NCBI RefSeq assembly: GCF_008014695.1
Contig: NZ_VOXE01000001.1
Location: 310,001-374,000 of the forward strand
DNA from: Chryseobacterium sp.
Lineage (GTDB): Bacteria; Bacteroidota; Bacteroidia; Flavobacteriales; Weeksellaceae
DNA: 64,000 nt
Direction of reading: 5' to 3'
The position numbers and the translations under genes were made by a program. The notes beneath the pieces are model-generated. The model did no database searches. It worked only from the letters and a program-made list of their open reading frames with translations, and was not told the DNA's origin. Of the stretch, positions 45,338 through 53,501 are shown one piece after another. Position 1 is the stretch's first letter, and the number at the start of each line of letters is the position of its first letter.

Positions 45338-46624
45338 AGCTTTTTTATAGGTATCCAAAGCACGTTGTCTGGCAAATTTATGATCGATCATCGGTTTTGG
45401 ATAGGATGAAGTTCCCAATTCCTTTACCCATTTTTTGATATAAATAAAATCCGGATCAAATTTTTTCTGCTGTTCTTCGGGATTGAAAACTCTGAAGTAA
45501 GGTGCTGCATCGCAACCGGAACCTGCGCTCCATTGCCAGTTTCCGTTGTTAGCAGATAGATCATAGTCCAAGAGTTTTTCCGCAAAATAGGCTTCCCCAA
45601 TTCTCCAGTCCGTCAGCAAATGTTTGGTGAGAAAACTCGCGCAAACCATTCTCACACGGTTGTGCATCAGTCCGGTTTCGTTCAGTTCGCGCATTCCGGC
45701 GTCCACAATCGGAAATCCGGTTTGTCCTTCTTTCCATTTTATAAAATTTTCTTCATCATACAACCAAGGAATTCTATCATATTTCGCTTTGAATGCCTGG
45801 TTCATCACTTTGGGAAAATGATAGAGAATTTGCATGAAAAACTCCCGCCAAATCAATTCTTTCAGATAGGTTTCATTCAGTGAAGACGCTGTTCTGGCTA
45901 GTTCGCGAATGCTGATGGTTCCGAACCGCAGATGCACACCCATTTCTGAAGTTTTAATGGCCGGAAAATTTCGCGTTTCGTGGTAATTTTTTAAAATTTC
46001 AGCATTGATTTCAGGACTTTGAAACTGAAAACCGGTCGGCTTAAAACCTATTTTTTCCAAGGTAATTTTCTGTTTTTCAATATTCTCAAAATTCTGAAGA
46101 AAATCCTGGGATGGATAATGTGATTTTTCCGCTGCATGATATTTTAAAAGCCACTGTTTTGAATAAGGCGTGTAAACAGTGTAAGGAGTTTTGTCGGCTT
46201 TCAGTATTTCATCTTTATGAAAGTGAACCTGATCTTTAAACGAAAGGAAATCAATATTTTTTTGGTTTAAAAATTCTTGAACAGCAGCATCTCTTTGAAT
46301 GGCCGAAGGTTCGTAATCTTCGTTGCAAAAAACCTTTTCAACTTTATAAGTTTGTGTAATTTCATTAAAAATTTCCAAAGGTTTGCCATGAAAAATTTTA
46401 ATGGCTTTTCCGTTCCTATCCAGTTCTTCATTTATTTTTAGTAAAGCCTGGAAAATGAAATCTACTCTTCGGTCTTTCTTGTTTTCCAGTTTCGACAGTA
46501 TTTCGGTATCAAAAATGAAAATGGGTAATACTTTATTTTCTGCAATTAGGGCCTGGTAAAGTCCATGATTGTCGTTTAAACGCAAATCTCTTCTGAACCA
46601 GAATACCGATAATTTTTCAGACAT
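45320..46624 (-). CDS. phr: Deoxyribodipyrimidine photolyase (class I CPD type)
   Basis: A 434-residue FAD photolyase. The N-terminal alpha/beta antenna domain begins VFWFRRDLRLNDNHGLY. The FAD domain has LRFGTISIRELAR, ELIWREFFMQILYHFP, QTGFPIVDAGMRELNETG, MHNRVRMVCASFLTKHLL and NNGNWQWSAGSGCDAAPYFR, the last holding conserved tryptophans. It repairs cyclobutane pyrimidine dimers with blue or near-UV light. It is last in a leftward operon (1-base gap after the MarR gene), divergent from the carotenoid genes. A cryptochrome role cannot be excluded, but the motifs fit repair. Confidence 0.92.
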   Translation of the reverse strand: MSEKLSVFWFRRDLRLNDNHGLYQALIAENKVLPIFIFDTEILSKLENKKDRRVDFIFQALLKINEELDRNGKAIKIFHGKPLEIFNEITQTYKVEKVFCNEDYEPSAIQRDAAVQEFLNQKNIDFLSFKDQVHFHKDEILKADKTPYTVYTPYSKQWLLKYHAAEKSHYPSQDFLQNFENIEKQKITLEKIGFKPTGFQFQSPEINAEILKNYHETRNFPAIKTSEMGVHLRFGTISIRELARTASSLNETYLKELIWREFFMQILYHFPKVMNQAFKAKYDRIPWLYDEENFIKWKEGQTGFPIVDAGMRELNETGLMHNRVRMVCASFLTKHLLTDWRIGEAYFAEKLLDYDLSANNGNWQWSAGSGCDAAPYFRVFNPEEQQKKFDPDFIYIKKWVKELGTSSYPKPMIDHKFARQRALDTYKKALQESL

Positions 46625-46625
46625 A

Positions 46626-47267
46626 CTATAGCAATTTCAGAATTTCAGAGGTGTTTTCATTTTTGAAATTCGAATAAACGGTATGATGAAACGTGTTGAG
46701 TTTCTTCAGAGAAGCCAATAAATTTTCTTTTTCTTTTGTGGTTAGCTGTCCGCACATGATTTTTGAAACCACCGTAATATCCTGCATGGATTCCAGAAAT
46801 ACCTTTTTTCCTTTATCTGTGACGGCGAGACGGGTGCTTCGTTTGTCTTTTTTATCTGGGCTTTCAGCCAGCAAACCGTTTTTTACCAGACGTTTGATAA
46901 TTTCGATACCTGTTTGTTTTTCGTGCGCATTTTTTTCAATGAGCTGCATTTTAGTCAGGCTCTCGTAATCCATCATTCGGAACAGATAAGTGAAGTCTTC
47001 ATTCACCAGATCCGGGTGTTTTTCCAGAGATTTCCTGATGAGCTGTTTGGAATACCTGCCAAGCATAATGACCTGCTTTGCAATTTCATTTTCCAGATCG
47101 AAAACATCCAGATCAAACTTTTCGGTTAAATTTCTGGGATTTTCCTTTTCGTACGCAGTTTGGTTCAGGTACAGCCGGAAATCTTCCAAACTGGACTGAC
47201 TGTTAGGATGATTTTTCCGGAAATGATCCAGTGCTGTTAAAATCTCAATGATTAAAGGTAATTCCAT
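46626..47267 (-). CDS. MarR-family transcriptional regulator
   Basis: A 213-residue protein, longer than usual MarR (about 150) because of an N-terminal region of about 60 residues. The winged helix includes SLTKMQLIEKNAHEKQTGIEIIKRLVKNGLL and the wing KDKRSTRLAVTDKGKKVF, which is the DxRxxxLxxTxxG pattern of MarR proteins. A long C-terminal helix region supports dimers. It sits 9 bases after the SDR gene and 1 base before photolyase, so it is co-transcribed with both. Control of this operon or of the facing carotenoid operon is a fair guess, but no operator was proven. Confidence 0.85.
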   Translation of the reverse strand: MELPLIIEILTALDHFRKNHPNSQSSLEDFRLYLNQTAYEKENPRNLTEKFDLDVFDLENEIAKQVIMLGRYSKQLIRKSLEKHPDLVNEDFTYLFRMMDYESLTKMQLIEKNAHEKQTGIEIIKRLVKNGLLAESPDKKDKRSTRLAVTDKGKKVFLESMQDITVVSKIMCGQLTTKEKENLLASLKKLNTFHHTVYSNFKNENTSEILKLL

Positions 47268-47276
47268 CGCTATTTT

Positions 47277-47987
47277 TTAAAGTTTAATGTTTCCCAAACC
47301 GCCATCAACGCCAATAACTTGTCCTGTAATCCAGGAGCTTTGGTCTGAAACCAAAAATGCCGCAAGCTGAGCACTGTCTTCCGAACTCCCAATTCTTTGC
47401 AACGGATGCCTTTTGGCCGAAGCTTCTCTCTTCTCAGCAGTCGAAAGCAGAACTGACGCCAACTGAGTATCCGAAAGCGAGGGCGCAATAACGTTCACCC
47501 GGATCTTCTGCGGCGCAAGTTCTGCAGCCAGACTTTTAGCAAAACCTTCCACAGCTCCTTTACTTGCAGCAATTGAAGTATGAAATGGCATTCCCACTTT
47601 CGCTGCAACAGTGCTGAAAAGTACAACAGAAGCCGCGCCGGATTTCTTAAGAGCAGGCAGACATTTTTGTATGATCCTTACTGCTCCAGTCACATTTTGT
47701 TGAAAATCTGCCAGAAAATCTTCTTCGGTTAACCTGCTGAACGGTTTCAGGTTGATGGAACCCGGGCAAAAAATCAGTCCGTGCAGTTCTTCAGGCAAAG
47801 ATACTTTACTCAAATCATCTTTGGAAGCATCGAGCTGAAAAAAATGTGTTTCCAACACTTCCAATTCGGGCGTCAAATTTCGGGAGATGGTGAAGAGATT
47901 TTCCTCTCTGAGCAGTTCGGCAGTTTTGAGACCTATTCCTTTGCCGGCTCCAACAATTAAGATGTTTTTCATTAAGATGTTTTTCAT
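47277..47987 (-). CDS. SDR-family protein lacking the usual catalytic Tyr
   Basis: A 236-residue Rossmann protein. The nucleotide motif is VGAGKGIGLKTAELL. The active-site stretch reads FHTSIAASKGAVEGFAKSLA: the Lys of YxxxK is kept, but the Tyr position is Ile. The typical SDR motif IRVNVIAPS and VDGGLG near the end are normal. It may bind NAD(P) without being a classic dehydrogenase, or use another acid. The first 15 bases are tandemly repeated, so the start is either 47987 or 47972, both giving MKNIL. From memory, SDRs of this type occur next to photolyase genes in Bacteroidota. Confidence 0.82.
   Translation of the reverse strand: MKNILMKNILIVGAGKGIGLKTAELLREENLFTISRNLTPELEVLETHFFQLDASKDDLSKVSLPEELHGLIFCPGSINLKPFSRLTEEDFLADFQQNVTGAVRIIQKCLPALKKSGAASVVLFSTVAAKVGMPFHTSIAASKGAVEGFAKSLAAELAPQKIRVNVIAPSLSDTQLASVLLSTAEKREASAKRHPLQRIGSSEDSAQLAAFLVSDQSSWITGQVIGVDGGLGNIKL
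47958..47987 (-). repeat. 15-base tandem repeat over the SDR start codon
   Basis: ATGAAAAACATCTTA occurs twice in a row on the minus strand (47973-47987 and 47958-47972). Both copies begin with ATG in the same frame, so the protein can start at either. Confidence 0.95.
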
Positions 47988-47994
47988 TTTAATT

Positions 47995-48158
47995 TCAGTC
48001 TTTAAAATTTTTGAGAGAGGAACAGATAAGAACCTTTCTCATCAGTACGAAAACGTCTTTTTTAAAAACTCTAAACCGATAGCTGATTGCTTCGAAAGGA
48101 GTGCGATTCTCCCAGCCCATTTTGATAATACGGTCTAGATTTCCGGTGTTAGATTCAT
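47995..48158 (-). pseudogene. DUF2805 (TIGR03643-type) gene, probably frameshifted
   Basis: The segment DRIIKMGWENRTPFEAISYRF, then VFKKDVFVLMRKVL, is the DUF2805 signature. An ATG at 48158, 2 bases after the ABC1 kinase stop, opens the expected start MNLTPEI and then hits TAG at 48137-48135. Removing the two bases TA at 48137-48136 joins MNLTPEI to DRIIKMGW, as in the family. The C-terminal end (LICSSLKNFKD, stop) also looks shorter than the family. An unbroken frame from an ATG at 48213 exists, but it begins inside the kinase gene. The function of the family is unknown; it often lies near photolyase/cryptochrome genes. Confidence 0.65.
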
Positions 48159-48160
48159 CG

Positions 48161-49474
48161 TTAAATGAATTCTTTATAATGATTAATTTTAATTTCTGTT
48201 GATCCAATATCATGCATCAGATTATATAAACCAAAAAAAGTACGGTTCATATAGATGAAATGGCGTGAACCACGATTGGCGTTTCTGCCTTTCATTTGGG
48301 TGTTCTTCGCATATTTCTGACCCAGATTTGCAATGTCGCTGAAGAACTTCTGATCGGAAAAATCGAAAGTTTCATTCTGAAACGGGGTGGTAAACAAAAA
48401 CAGCAACTCGTGAAAAATTTCGGTAAAAAACTGCCGTTCTTCCGCAGAATCGTCGGTTCTGATGATTTCAAGTTCCAGCAATTTCTGATCGAAAAAATTT
48501 TTATTCTCAAGATTTTCTCGAACAGAAAGTTCAAAATAAGGTTTATAAAAATCTTCGGGAATGGTCTTCATACATCCGAAATCGATGGCGATGAGTTTTC
48601 CTGCGCCGGAAACCAGAAAATTTCCCGGATGCGGATCTGCGTGTACTTTTCGCAGATGATGGATCTGGAACATATAAAAATCCCATAAAGCCTGTCCAAC
48701 GTTTTTTGCCAATTCCGGATCTTTCTTTTCCTTGCAGAACTCTGAGAGGTGTTTGCCGTGCATCCAGTCCATCGTGATGATTTTATCATTCGACAATTCA
48801 GGATAATAGTCGGGAAATGCAATACTTGGTAAGGGTTTACAAAGTTCCTTAATTTCCAGGCTTTGTTCAATTTCCAGTTTATAATCAGTTTCTTCAAGCA
48901 GTTTGTCCTCGACTTCTTTGAAATACTGCTCCGAATTTTTCCCTTTGATGTTGAACATTTTCATGGCGATGGGTTTTACCATAGCCAGATCAGAAGAAAT
49001 ACTCTCCGAAACGCCGGGATACTGAATTTTTACGGCCAGTTCTTTACCGTCTTTCATCGCTTTATGAACCTGTCCGATACTCGCAGCGTTACTGGAATTA
49101 GGATTAAACTCGTCAAACAATTCCGTTGGTCTTTTACCAAAATAATTTTTAAAAATTTTGCTCACCAAAGGTGCGGAAAGCGGCGGAACCTGAAACTGCG
49201 ACAACGAAAATTTCTCTACATAGGCTGCCGGCAGAATGTTTTTCTCCATGCTGAGCATTTGTGCAACTTTTAAAGCGCTGCCTTTCAGTTCCTTAAGTCC
49301 GTCGTAAATATCTTCCGCATTGTTTTTATTCAGATTATCTTTGGCTTCCTCTTCATTTTTGGTGATTTTGTCGCCATAGTATTTCAGGTAGTTTACCCCA
49401 ACTTTTGCACCGGTAGAAAGTAATTTTCCGGCACGCTGCATTTTTCCAGTTGGTATTTTGTCCAGTGTTTTCAT
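48161..49474 (-). CDS. ABC1/AarF (UbiB-like) atypical kinase
   Basis: A 437-residue ABC1-family protein. Landmarks are GLKELKGSALKVAQMLSME (KxGQ-type helix), FNPNSSNAASIGQVHKA (Ala-rich loop), LAVKIQYPGV with the invariant Lys, HADPHPGNFLV (catalytic loop) and IDFGCMKTIPEDFY (metal site). Family members support coenzyme Q or other prenyl lipid metabolism and have ATPase activity. In this operon, with carotenoid genes opposite, a role in prenyl-lipid or stress homeostasis is plausible. Its start overlaps the stop of the TetR gene (TAATG). Confidence 0.9.
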   Translation of the reverse strand: MKTLDKIPTGKMQRAGKLLSTGAKVGVNYLKYYGDKITKNEEEAKDNLNKNNAEDIYDGLKELKGSALKVAQMLSMEKNILPAAYVEKFSLSQFQVPPLSAPLVSKIFKNYFGKRPTELFDEFNPNSSNAASIGQVHKAMKDGKELAVKIQYPGVSESISSDLAMVKPIAMKMFNIKGKNSEQYFKEVEDKLLEETDYKLEIEQSLEIKELCKPLPSIAFPDYYPELSNDKIITMDWMHGKHLSEFCKEKKDPELAKNVGQALWDFYMFQIHHLRKVHADPHPGNFLVSGAGKLIAIDFGCMKTIPEDFYKPYFELSVRENLENKNFFDQKLLELEIIRTDDSAEERQFFTEIFHELLFLFTTPFQNETFDFSDQKFFSDIANLGQKYAKNTQMKGRNANRGSRHFIYMNRTFFGLYNLMHDIGSTEIKINHYKEFI

Positions 49475-50142
49475 TAGTTTGTTTTAAATTTTTCTTTAAA
49501 AAGAAATTTACCCAGATCCAGTATTTTTTTCAGCGGCTGTACTTCCAGTAAAGCAAAACTGGTGTCCAAAGATTTCTCAATAAAGATGTCGGTTTTTTCG
49601 AAACTGGAACTGGTATCCTCCATCCAGAATTTGAGGGTTGCCAGCAAATGTCCCCAAAAGACTTCCTCAATTCCTTTGTTCCTGAATTTTTCTATTTTTT
49701 CGGAATTTTCATTATTGATTTCCATGAGTGGTTCCGTAATGCCTAGACCGGACATAAAATGCTGATATACTTTCCGAAGAGGCCATAGCTTTTTAAGATT
49801 GGGTAGCGCACTTTTTTTGCCATCTAAAAGATAAAGAACCAGACTGCGGTTTAAGGTAAGCTGCTCGAAAAATGTGAAGTAAAAGGAGAGCATTCTGTCT
49901 TTCGGAGAATATTGGCTATAACTTTCTTCTGAAGAAATTAGCCTGATACTTTCCTGCATGAAGTACACCAAAAAATCACCTTCCAACTGTTCGAAGCCGG
50001 AATAATATTTGTAAAAGTCGGTTTCACTCATTTCATTCTCTTCACAGAAAATGAAAACGTTCGGCGGTCTGTGGTTATTCGTTAGTATGTATTTAGAATA
50101 GAGGTTCAAAATTATTGAATTGTCCAAATTTTCATTTTTCAT
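49474..50142 (-). CDS. TetR-family transcriptional regulator
   Basis: A 222-residue protein from the ATG at 50142; a further in-frame ATG at 50166 lies inside the promoter region. The N-terminal part PPNVFIFCEENEMSETDFYKYYSGFEQLEGDFL has the TetR turn-helix-turn pattern in a degenerate form. The rest is helical ligand-binding domain with FFEQLTLNRSLVLYLLDGKKS. It heads the leftward operon (ABC1 kinase, DUF2805, SDR, MarR, photolyase) and is divergent from crtI, so control of this intergenic region is likely. Confidence 0.78.
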   Translation of the reverse strand: MKNENLDNSIILNLYSKYILTNNHRPPNVFIFCEENEMSETDFYKYYSGFEQLEGDFLVYFMQESIRLISSEESYSQYSPKDRMLSFYFTFFEQLTLNRSLVLYLLDGKKSALPNLKKLWPLRKVYQHFMSGLGITEPLMEINNENSEKIEKFRNKGIEEVFWGHLLATLKFWMEDTSSSFEKTDIFIEKSLDTSFALLEVQPLKKILDLGKFLFKEKFKTN

Positions 50143-50163
50143 AACTTGGTATATATTTATCAG

Positions 50164-50171
50164 CAAAATTA
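50164..50171 (-). promoter_or_regulatory. Leftward -7 box for the TetR operon
   Basis: CAAAATTA on the plus strand is TAATTTTG on the minus strand, 21 bases before the ATG at 50142. It supports that start codon. Confidence 0.5.
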
Positions 50172-50179
50172 GTAAAAAT

Positions 50180-50197
50180 ATTTTCTAAATTGAAAAT
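50180..50197. promoter_or_regulatory. Candidate operator between the divergent operons
   Basis: ATTTTC TAAATT GAAAAT is an inverted repeat with 6-bp arms and a 6-base spacer. It lies between the two divergent -7 boxes. It could bind the TetR- or MarR-like regulator, but AT-rich chance repeats are common here. Confidence 0.3.
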
Positions 50198-50204
50198 TAA
50201 AGTA

Positions 50205-50212
50205 TATTTTTG
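50205..50212 (+). promoter_or_regulatory. Rightward -7 box for the carotenoid operon
   Basis: TATTTTTG, 17 bases before the crtI ATG at 50230. Confidence 0.55.
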
Positions 50213-50229
50213 TTCCATCATTATAGTTC

Positions 50230-51699
50230 ATGAAAAAAGTCATCATTATTGGTTCGGGTTTTTCTTCACTCGCTTCTGCCTGTTATATGGCCAAAGCAGG
50301 TTATTCGGTGGAAGTCTTAGAAAAAAACGAACAGATTGGCGGCCGCGCTTCGATGCTGGAAGTTGATGGATTTAAATTTGATATGGGTCCAAGCTGGTAC
50401 TGGATGCCGGATATTTTTGAAAGATTTTTTGCTGATTTTAATAAAAAAGTTTCGGACTTTTATACTTTGGAAAAACTTTCACCGGCTTACCGTGTGTATT
50501 TTGGGGAAAATAAGTTCATTGATATTGCTGATGACCCGGAACAGATCATTGAAACTTTTGAAAAAATCGAAAAGGGAAGTGGCAACCATTTGCGTGACTT
50601 CATGAAAGGAGCGAAAGCCAATTATGAAATCGCAATGCAGGATCTGGTATATAATCCCGGAAAATCGGTTCTCGAACTCATCAGTCTGGAAACGGCAAAA
50701 CGCCTTCCTCTTTTTGTACAGAATATTTCAGAAACAGTCAGAAAAAATATTAAAGATCCGAGATTACAGAGCATTCTTGAATTCCCGGTTTTATTCTTAG
50801 GAGCAAAACCCGGCAACACGCCTGCTTTTTACAATTTCATGAATCATGCTGATTTTGGAATGGGAACCTGGTATCCGAAAGGCGGATTCAATGCTGTAGC
50901 CACCGGAATGGCAAGGCTTGCAGAAGAACTGGGCGTGAAATTTCATTTGAATTCCGAAGTTCTGAAAATTGAAACCGTCGGAAATGCTGTTACAAAAATC
51001 ATTACCAATGTCGCAGTTTTTGAGGCCGATCTGGTAATTTCCGGAGCCGATTATGCGCATACCGAAACTTTATTGAAATCTGAAGAAAAAAATTACACAT
51101 CGCAGTACTGGCAGAAAAAAACTTTTGCTCCTTCTTCTTTCCTTTATTATGTAGCGTTCGACCGGAAAGTTCCGCAGCTTCAGCATCACAATCTTTTTTT
51201 TGACACCGATTTTGAAGCACATGCCAGAGAAATTTACGATGAACCGGCTTTACCTAAAAAACCATTGTTTTATGCGAATTTCTCAAGCAAAACCGAGGTT
51301 GGACTTTGTCCGGAAGGAAAGGAAGTTGGATTTTTTCTGATTCCTGTTGCGGTGGATCTGGAGGATTCTCAGGAAATTCACGACCGCTATTTTGAACTGA
51401 TAATGGACCGTATTGAGCAAAATACAGGCGAAAATCTTCGGAACTCAGTACTCTTTAAAAAAAGTTTTGGCGTCCAGGATTTTAAAGAACGCTACAATTC
51501 CTGCCGCGGAAATGCTTACGGATTGGCGAATACTTTATTGCAGACATCAGTTTTAAGACCACAGATTAATAATAAAAAAATAAAGAATCTCTTTTATACC
51601 GGCCAGCTTACTGTACCAGGACCGGGAGTACCGCCGGCGCTTATCTCCGGAAAGGTAGTTACCGACTATATTTTAAAAAATAAACACCGAATTTTCTAA
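50230..51699 (+). CDS. crtI: Phytoene desaturase
   Basis: A 489-residue CrtI. The N-terminal dinucleotide motif is IIGSGFSSLASACYMAKAGY, followed by VLEKNEQIGGRASM. The segment FDMGPSWYWMP and the C-terminal signature GQLTVPGPGVPPALISGKVV are those of bacterial CrtI. It desaturates phytoene to lycopene at the membrane using FAD. It is first in a tightly packed operon; crtB begins 10 bases after its stop. Confidence 0.95.
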   Translation: MKKVIIIGSGFSSLASACYMAKAGYSVEVLEKNEQIGGRASMLEVDGFKFDMGPSWYWMPDIFERFFADFNKKVSDFYTLEKLSPAYRVYFGENKFIDIADDPEQIIETFEKIEKGSGNHLRDFMKGAKANYEIAMQDLVYNPGKSVLELISLETAKRLPLFVQNISETVRKNIKDPRLQSILEFPVLFLGAKPGNTPAFYNFMNHADFGMGTWYPKGGFNAVATGMARLAEELGVKFHLNSEVLKIETVGNAVTKIITNVAVFEADLVISGADYAHTETLLKSEEKNYTSQYWQKKTFAPSSFLYYVAFDRKVPQLQHHNLFFDTDFEAHAREIYDEPALPKKPLFYANFSSKTEVGLCPEGKEVGFFLIPVAVDLEDSQEIHDRYFELIMDRIEQNTGENLRNSVLFKKSFGVQDFKERYNSCRGNAYGLANTLLQTSVLRPQINNKKIKNLFYTGQLTVPGPGVPPALISGKVVTDYILKNKHRIF

Positions 51700-51709
51700 A
51701 ATTATTACG

Positions 51710-52555
51710 ATGAACAATTTAGAAATTTTTAACAATGTGTGCAGTCTCTCTTCGAAAATGGTGACCGAAAAATACAGCACTTCATTTTCCAGAGCCTCTA
51801 CACTCTTTCAGCCGGAAATAAGGCAGCACATTTACAATATTTATGGTTTCGTGCGCTTTGTAGATGAAATTGTGGACACTTTTCACGATTTCGACAAGGC
51901 AGATTTGCTTGATGATTTTGAACGGACCTACCGTTCAGGCTTGCAAAAGGGAATTTCACTGAATCCAGTGATTCAGTCGTTCTGTACCACTCAAAAGGAG
52001 AAAAATATTCCGCAGCATTTGGTGGATGCTTTTCTGCTTTCGATGAAAATGGATTTAGGGCAGATCAAGGATCTGAACAGCGATAAATACAACGAATATA
52101 TATACGGCTCGGCTGAAGCGGTGGGTCTGATGTGTCTGCAGGTTTTTGTTAACGGAAACGTTGAGGAATATGAAAAAATGAAGCCTTATGCGCAGAGTTT
52201 GGGTGCCGCTTTTCAGAAAATAAATTTTTTAAGGGACATCAGCGCAGATTTCAATGACCTGAACCGCACGTATTTTCCGAATGTCGATTTCCGTAGCTTC
52301 AGCATTTCCGATAAGAAAGAAATTGAAAATGATATAGCAAAAGATTTTGCACATGCGATTACCGGAATAAAAATGCTGCCGATCTCGAGCCGACTTGCCG
52401 TTTTTATGGCGTACAAATATTACCTGAACTTATTTAAGAAAATCAGGAAGACAAAACCGGAACTGCTTTTATCAAAGAGAATCCGCGTTTCAAATGCCCG
52501 GAAAATTTACCTTTTCGGAGAAATGATTGTGAATAAAAACCTTAATTTAGTATAA
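51710..52555 (+). CDS. crtB: Phytoene synthase
   Basis: A 281-residue squalene/phytoene synthase. The first aspartate motif is RFVDEIVDTFHDFD and the second RDISADFNDLNRTYFP, both metal-diphosphate sites. YSTSFSRAS near the start and GSAEAVGLMCL fit CrtB. It joins two geranylgeranyl diphosphate molecules to phytoene. A GGPP synthase is needed but not in the window. Confidence 0.94.
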   Translation: MNNLEIFNNVCSLSSKMVTEKYSTSFSRASTLFQPEIRQHIYNIYGFVRFVDEIVDTFHDFDKADLLDDFERTYRSGLQKGISLNPVIQSFCTTQKEKNIPQHLVDAFLLSMKMDLGQIKDLNSDKYNEYIYGSAEAVGLMCLQVFVNGNVEEYEKMKPYAQSLGAAFQKINFLRDISADFNDLNRTYFPNVDFRSFSISDKKEIENDIAKDFAHAITGIKMLPISSRLAVFMAYKYYLNLFKKIRKTKPELLLSKRIRVSNARKIYLFGEMIVNKNLNLV

Positions 52556-52561
52556 GTTTTC

Positions 52562-53020
52562 ATGAACAGAATTTGGATCTTTTTTTTAATATTTTTTGCG
52601 GCATTTTTTAATGCGCAGGATTTGAAGGATTTCAGGACACTTCTTCAAAAAGGTGAAAATTCCGAAAGTGCTTCTGAACTGCTGATACAGACTTCTAAAA
52701 AGGCTTTCGAAAAAAGCAGAAAGCCAATTTTTGAAGCTTTTTTTGCGGTTGGAAACTTTTTTATGGCGAAACATGCCACGAATCCGATTTCGAAATATGC
52801 TTATTTTAACAAAGGAAAAAAAGCGCTAAACAATGCCGTCATTAAGGATCCCGTGAATCTGGAAATCCGTTTTATGCGCTATCTTTCGCAGGAGAGTTCG
52901 CCTGCGCTGTTGGGATATAAAACAAATCTTGCTGCAGACAAGAAATTTATTTTATTGGAAGTGAAAAAATCAACAGACGAAGCGCTGATCCGTAGAATAA
53001 AAAATCATTTTAAAATTTAA
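52562..53020 (+). CDS. Secreted protein of unknown function inside the carotenoid operon
   Basis: A 152-residue protein with a signal peptide, MNRIWIFFLIFFAAFFNA-Q. The mature part is mainly helical and basic, with DFRTLLQKGENSESASELLIQ, then YAYFNKGKKALNNAVIKDPVNLEIRFMRYLSQ, and the tail STDEALIRRIKNHFKI. The KKALNNAVIKDPVNLEIRF piece resembles a TPR-like helix pair, but too few repeats are visible. I do not recognise the family. The gaps are 6 bases to crtB and 3 to crtZ, so it is firmly part of the operon. It may act in the periplasm or outer membrane in carotenoid placement. Confidence 0.75.
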   Translation: MNRIWIFFLIFFAAFFNAQDLKDFRTLLQKGENSESASELLIQTSKKAFEKSRKPIFEAFFAVGNFFMAKHATNPISKYAYFNKGKKALNNAVIKDPVNLEIRFMRYLSQESSPALLGYKTNLAADKKFILLEVKKSTDEALIRRIKNHFKI

Positions 53021-53023
53021 GTC

Positions 53024-53491
53024 ATGCATACCGTATTCTATATCTTTCTGACGTTGGGTGTTTTTGTAACCATGGAAGGCATTACCTGGCTTACGCACAG
53101 ATTTGTGATGCATGGTCTGGGTTGGTATTTTCACGAAGACCACCATCAGCCGGGATATCCGCATGTTTTTGAAAAAAACGATTTCTTTTTTGTGGTTTTT
53201 GCCGCGCCGTGTATCGCACTCTGTTACTTCGGAACGTGGTACGGACTGAACTGGATGTTTTTTGTGGGACTCGGTATTTTTCTTTACGGGATGTGTTATT
53301 TTCTCGTGCATGATGTACTCATTCATCGCCGGTTTAAGTGGTTTGACAAAACAAACAACTGGTATTTCCGCGCATTGAGAAAGGCCCATAAAATTCATCA
53401 CAAACATTTGGGCAAAGAAGAAGGGGAGTGTTTCGGGATGCTTTTCGTTCCGTTGAAATACTTCCGCGAAGCCAAACTATCAACCCACTAA
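53024..53491 (+). CDS. crtZ: Beta-carotene hydroxylase
   Basis: A 155-residue membrane di-iron hydroxylase. Histidine motifs are HRFVMH, HEDHH, HDVLIHRR and HKIHHKH, in the order of CrtZ. About four hydrophobic segments lie between them. It adds hydroxyl groups to beta-carotene rings, giving zeaxanthin. The stop is followed by the lycopene cyclase TTG start after 10 bases. Confidence 0.94.
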   Translation: MHTVFYIFLTLGVFVTMEGITWLTHRFVMHGLGWYFHEDHHQPGYPHVFEKNDFFFVVFAAPCIALCYFGTWYGLNWMFFVGLGIFLYGMCYFLVHDVLIHRRFKWFDKTNNWYFRALRKAHKIHHKHLGKEEGECFGMLFVPLKYFREAKLSTH

Positions 53492-53501
53492 AGAAAAACA
53501 A

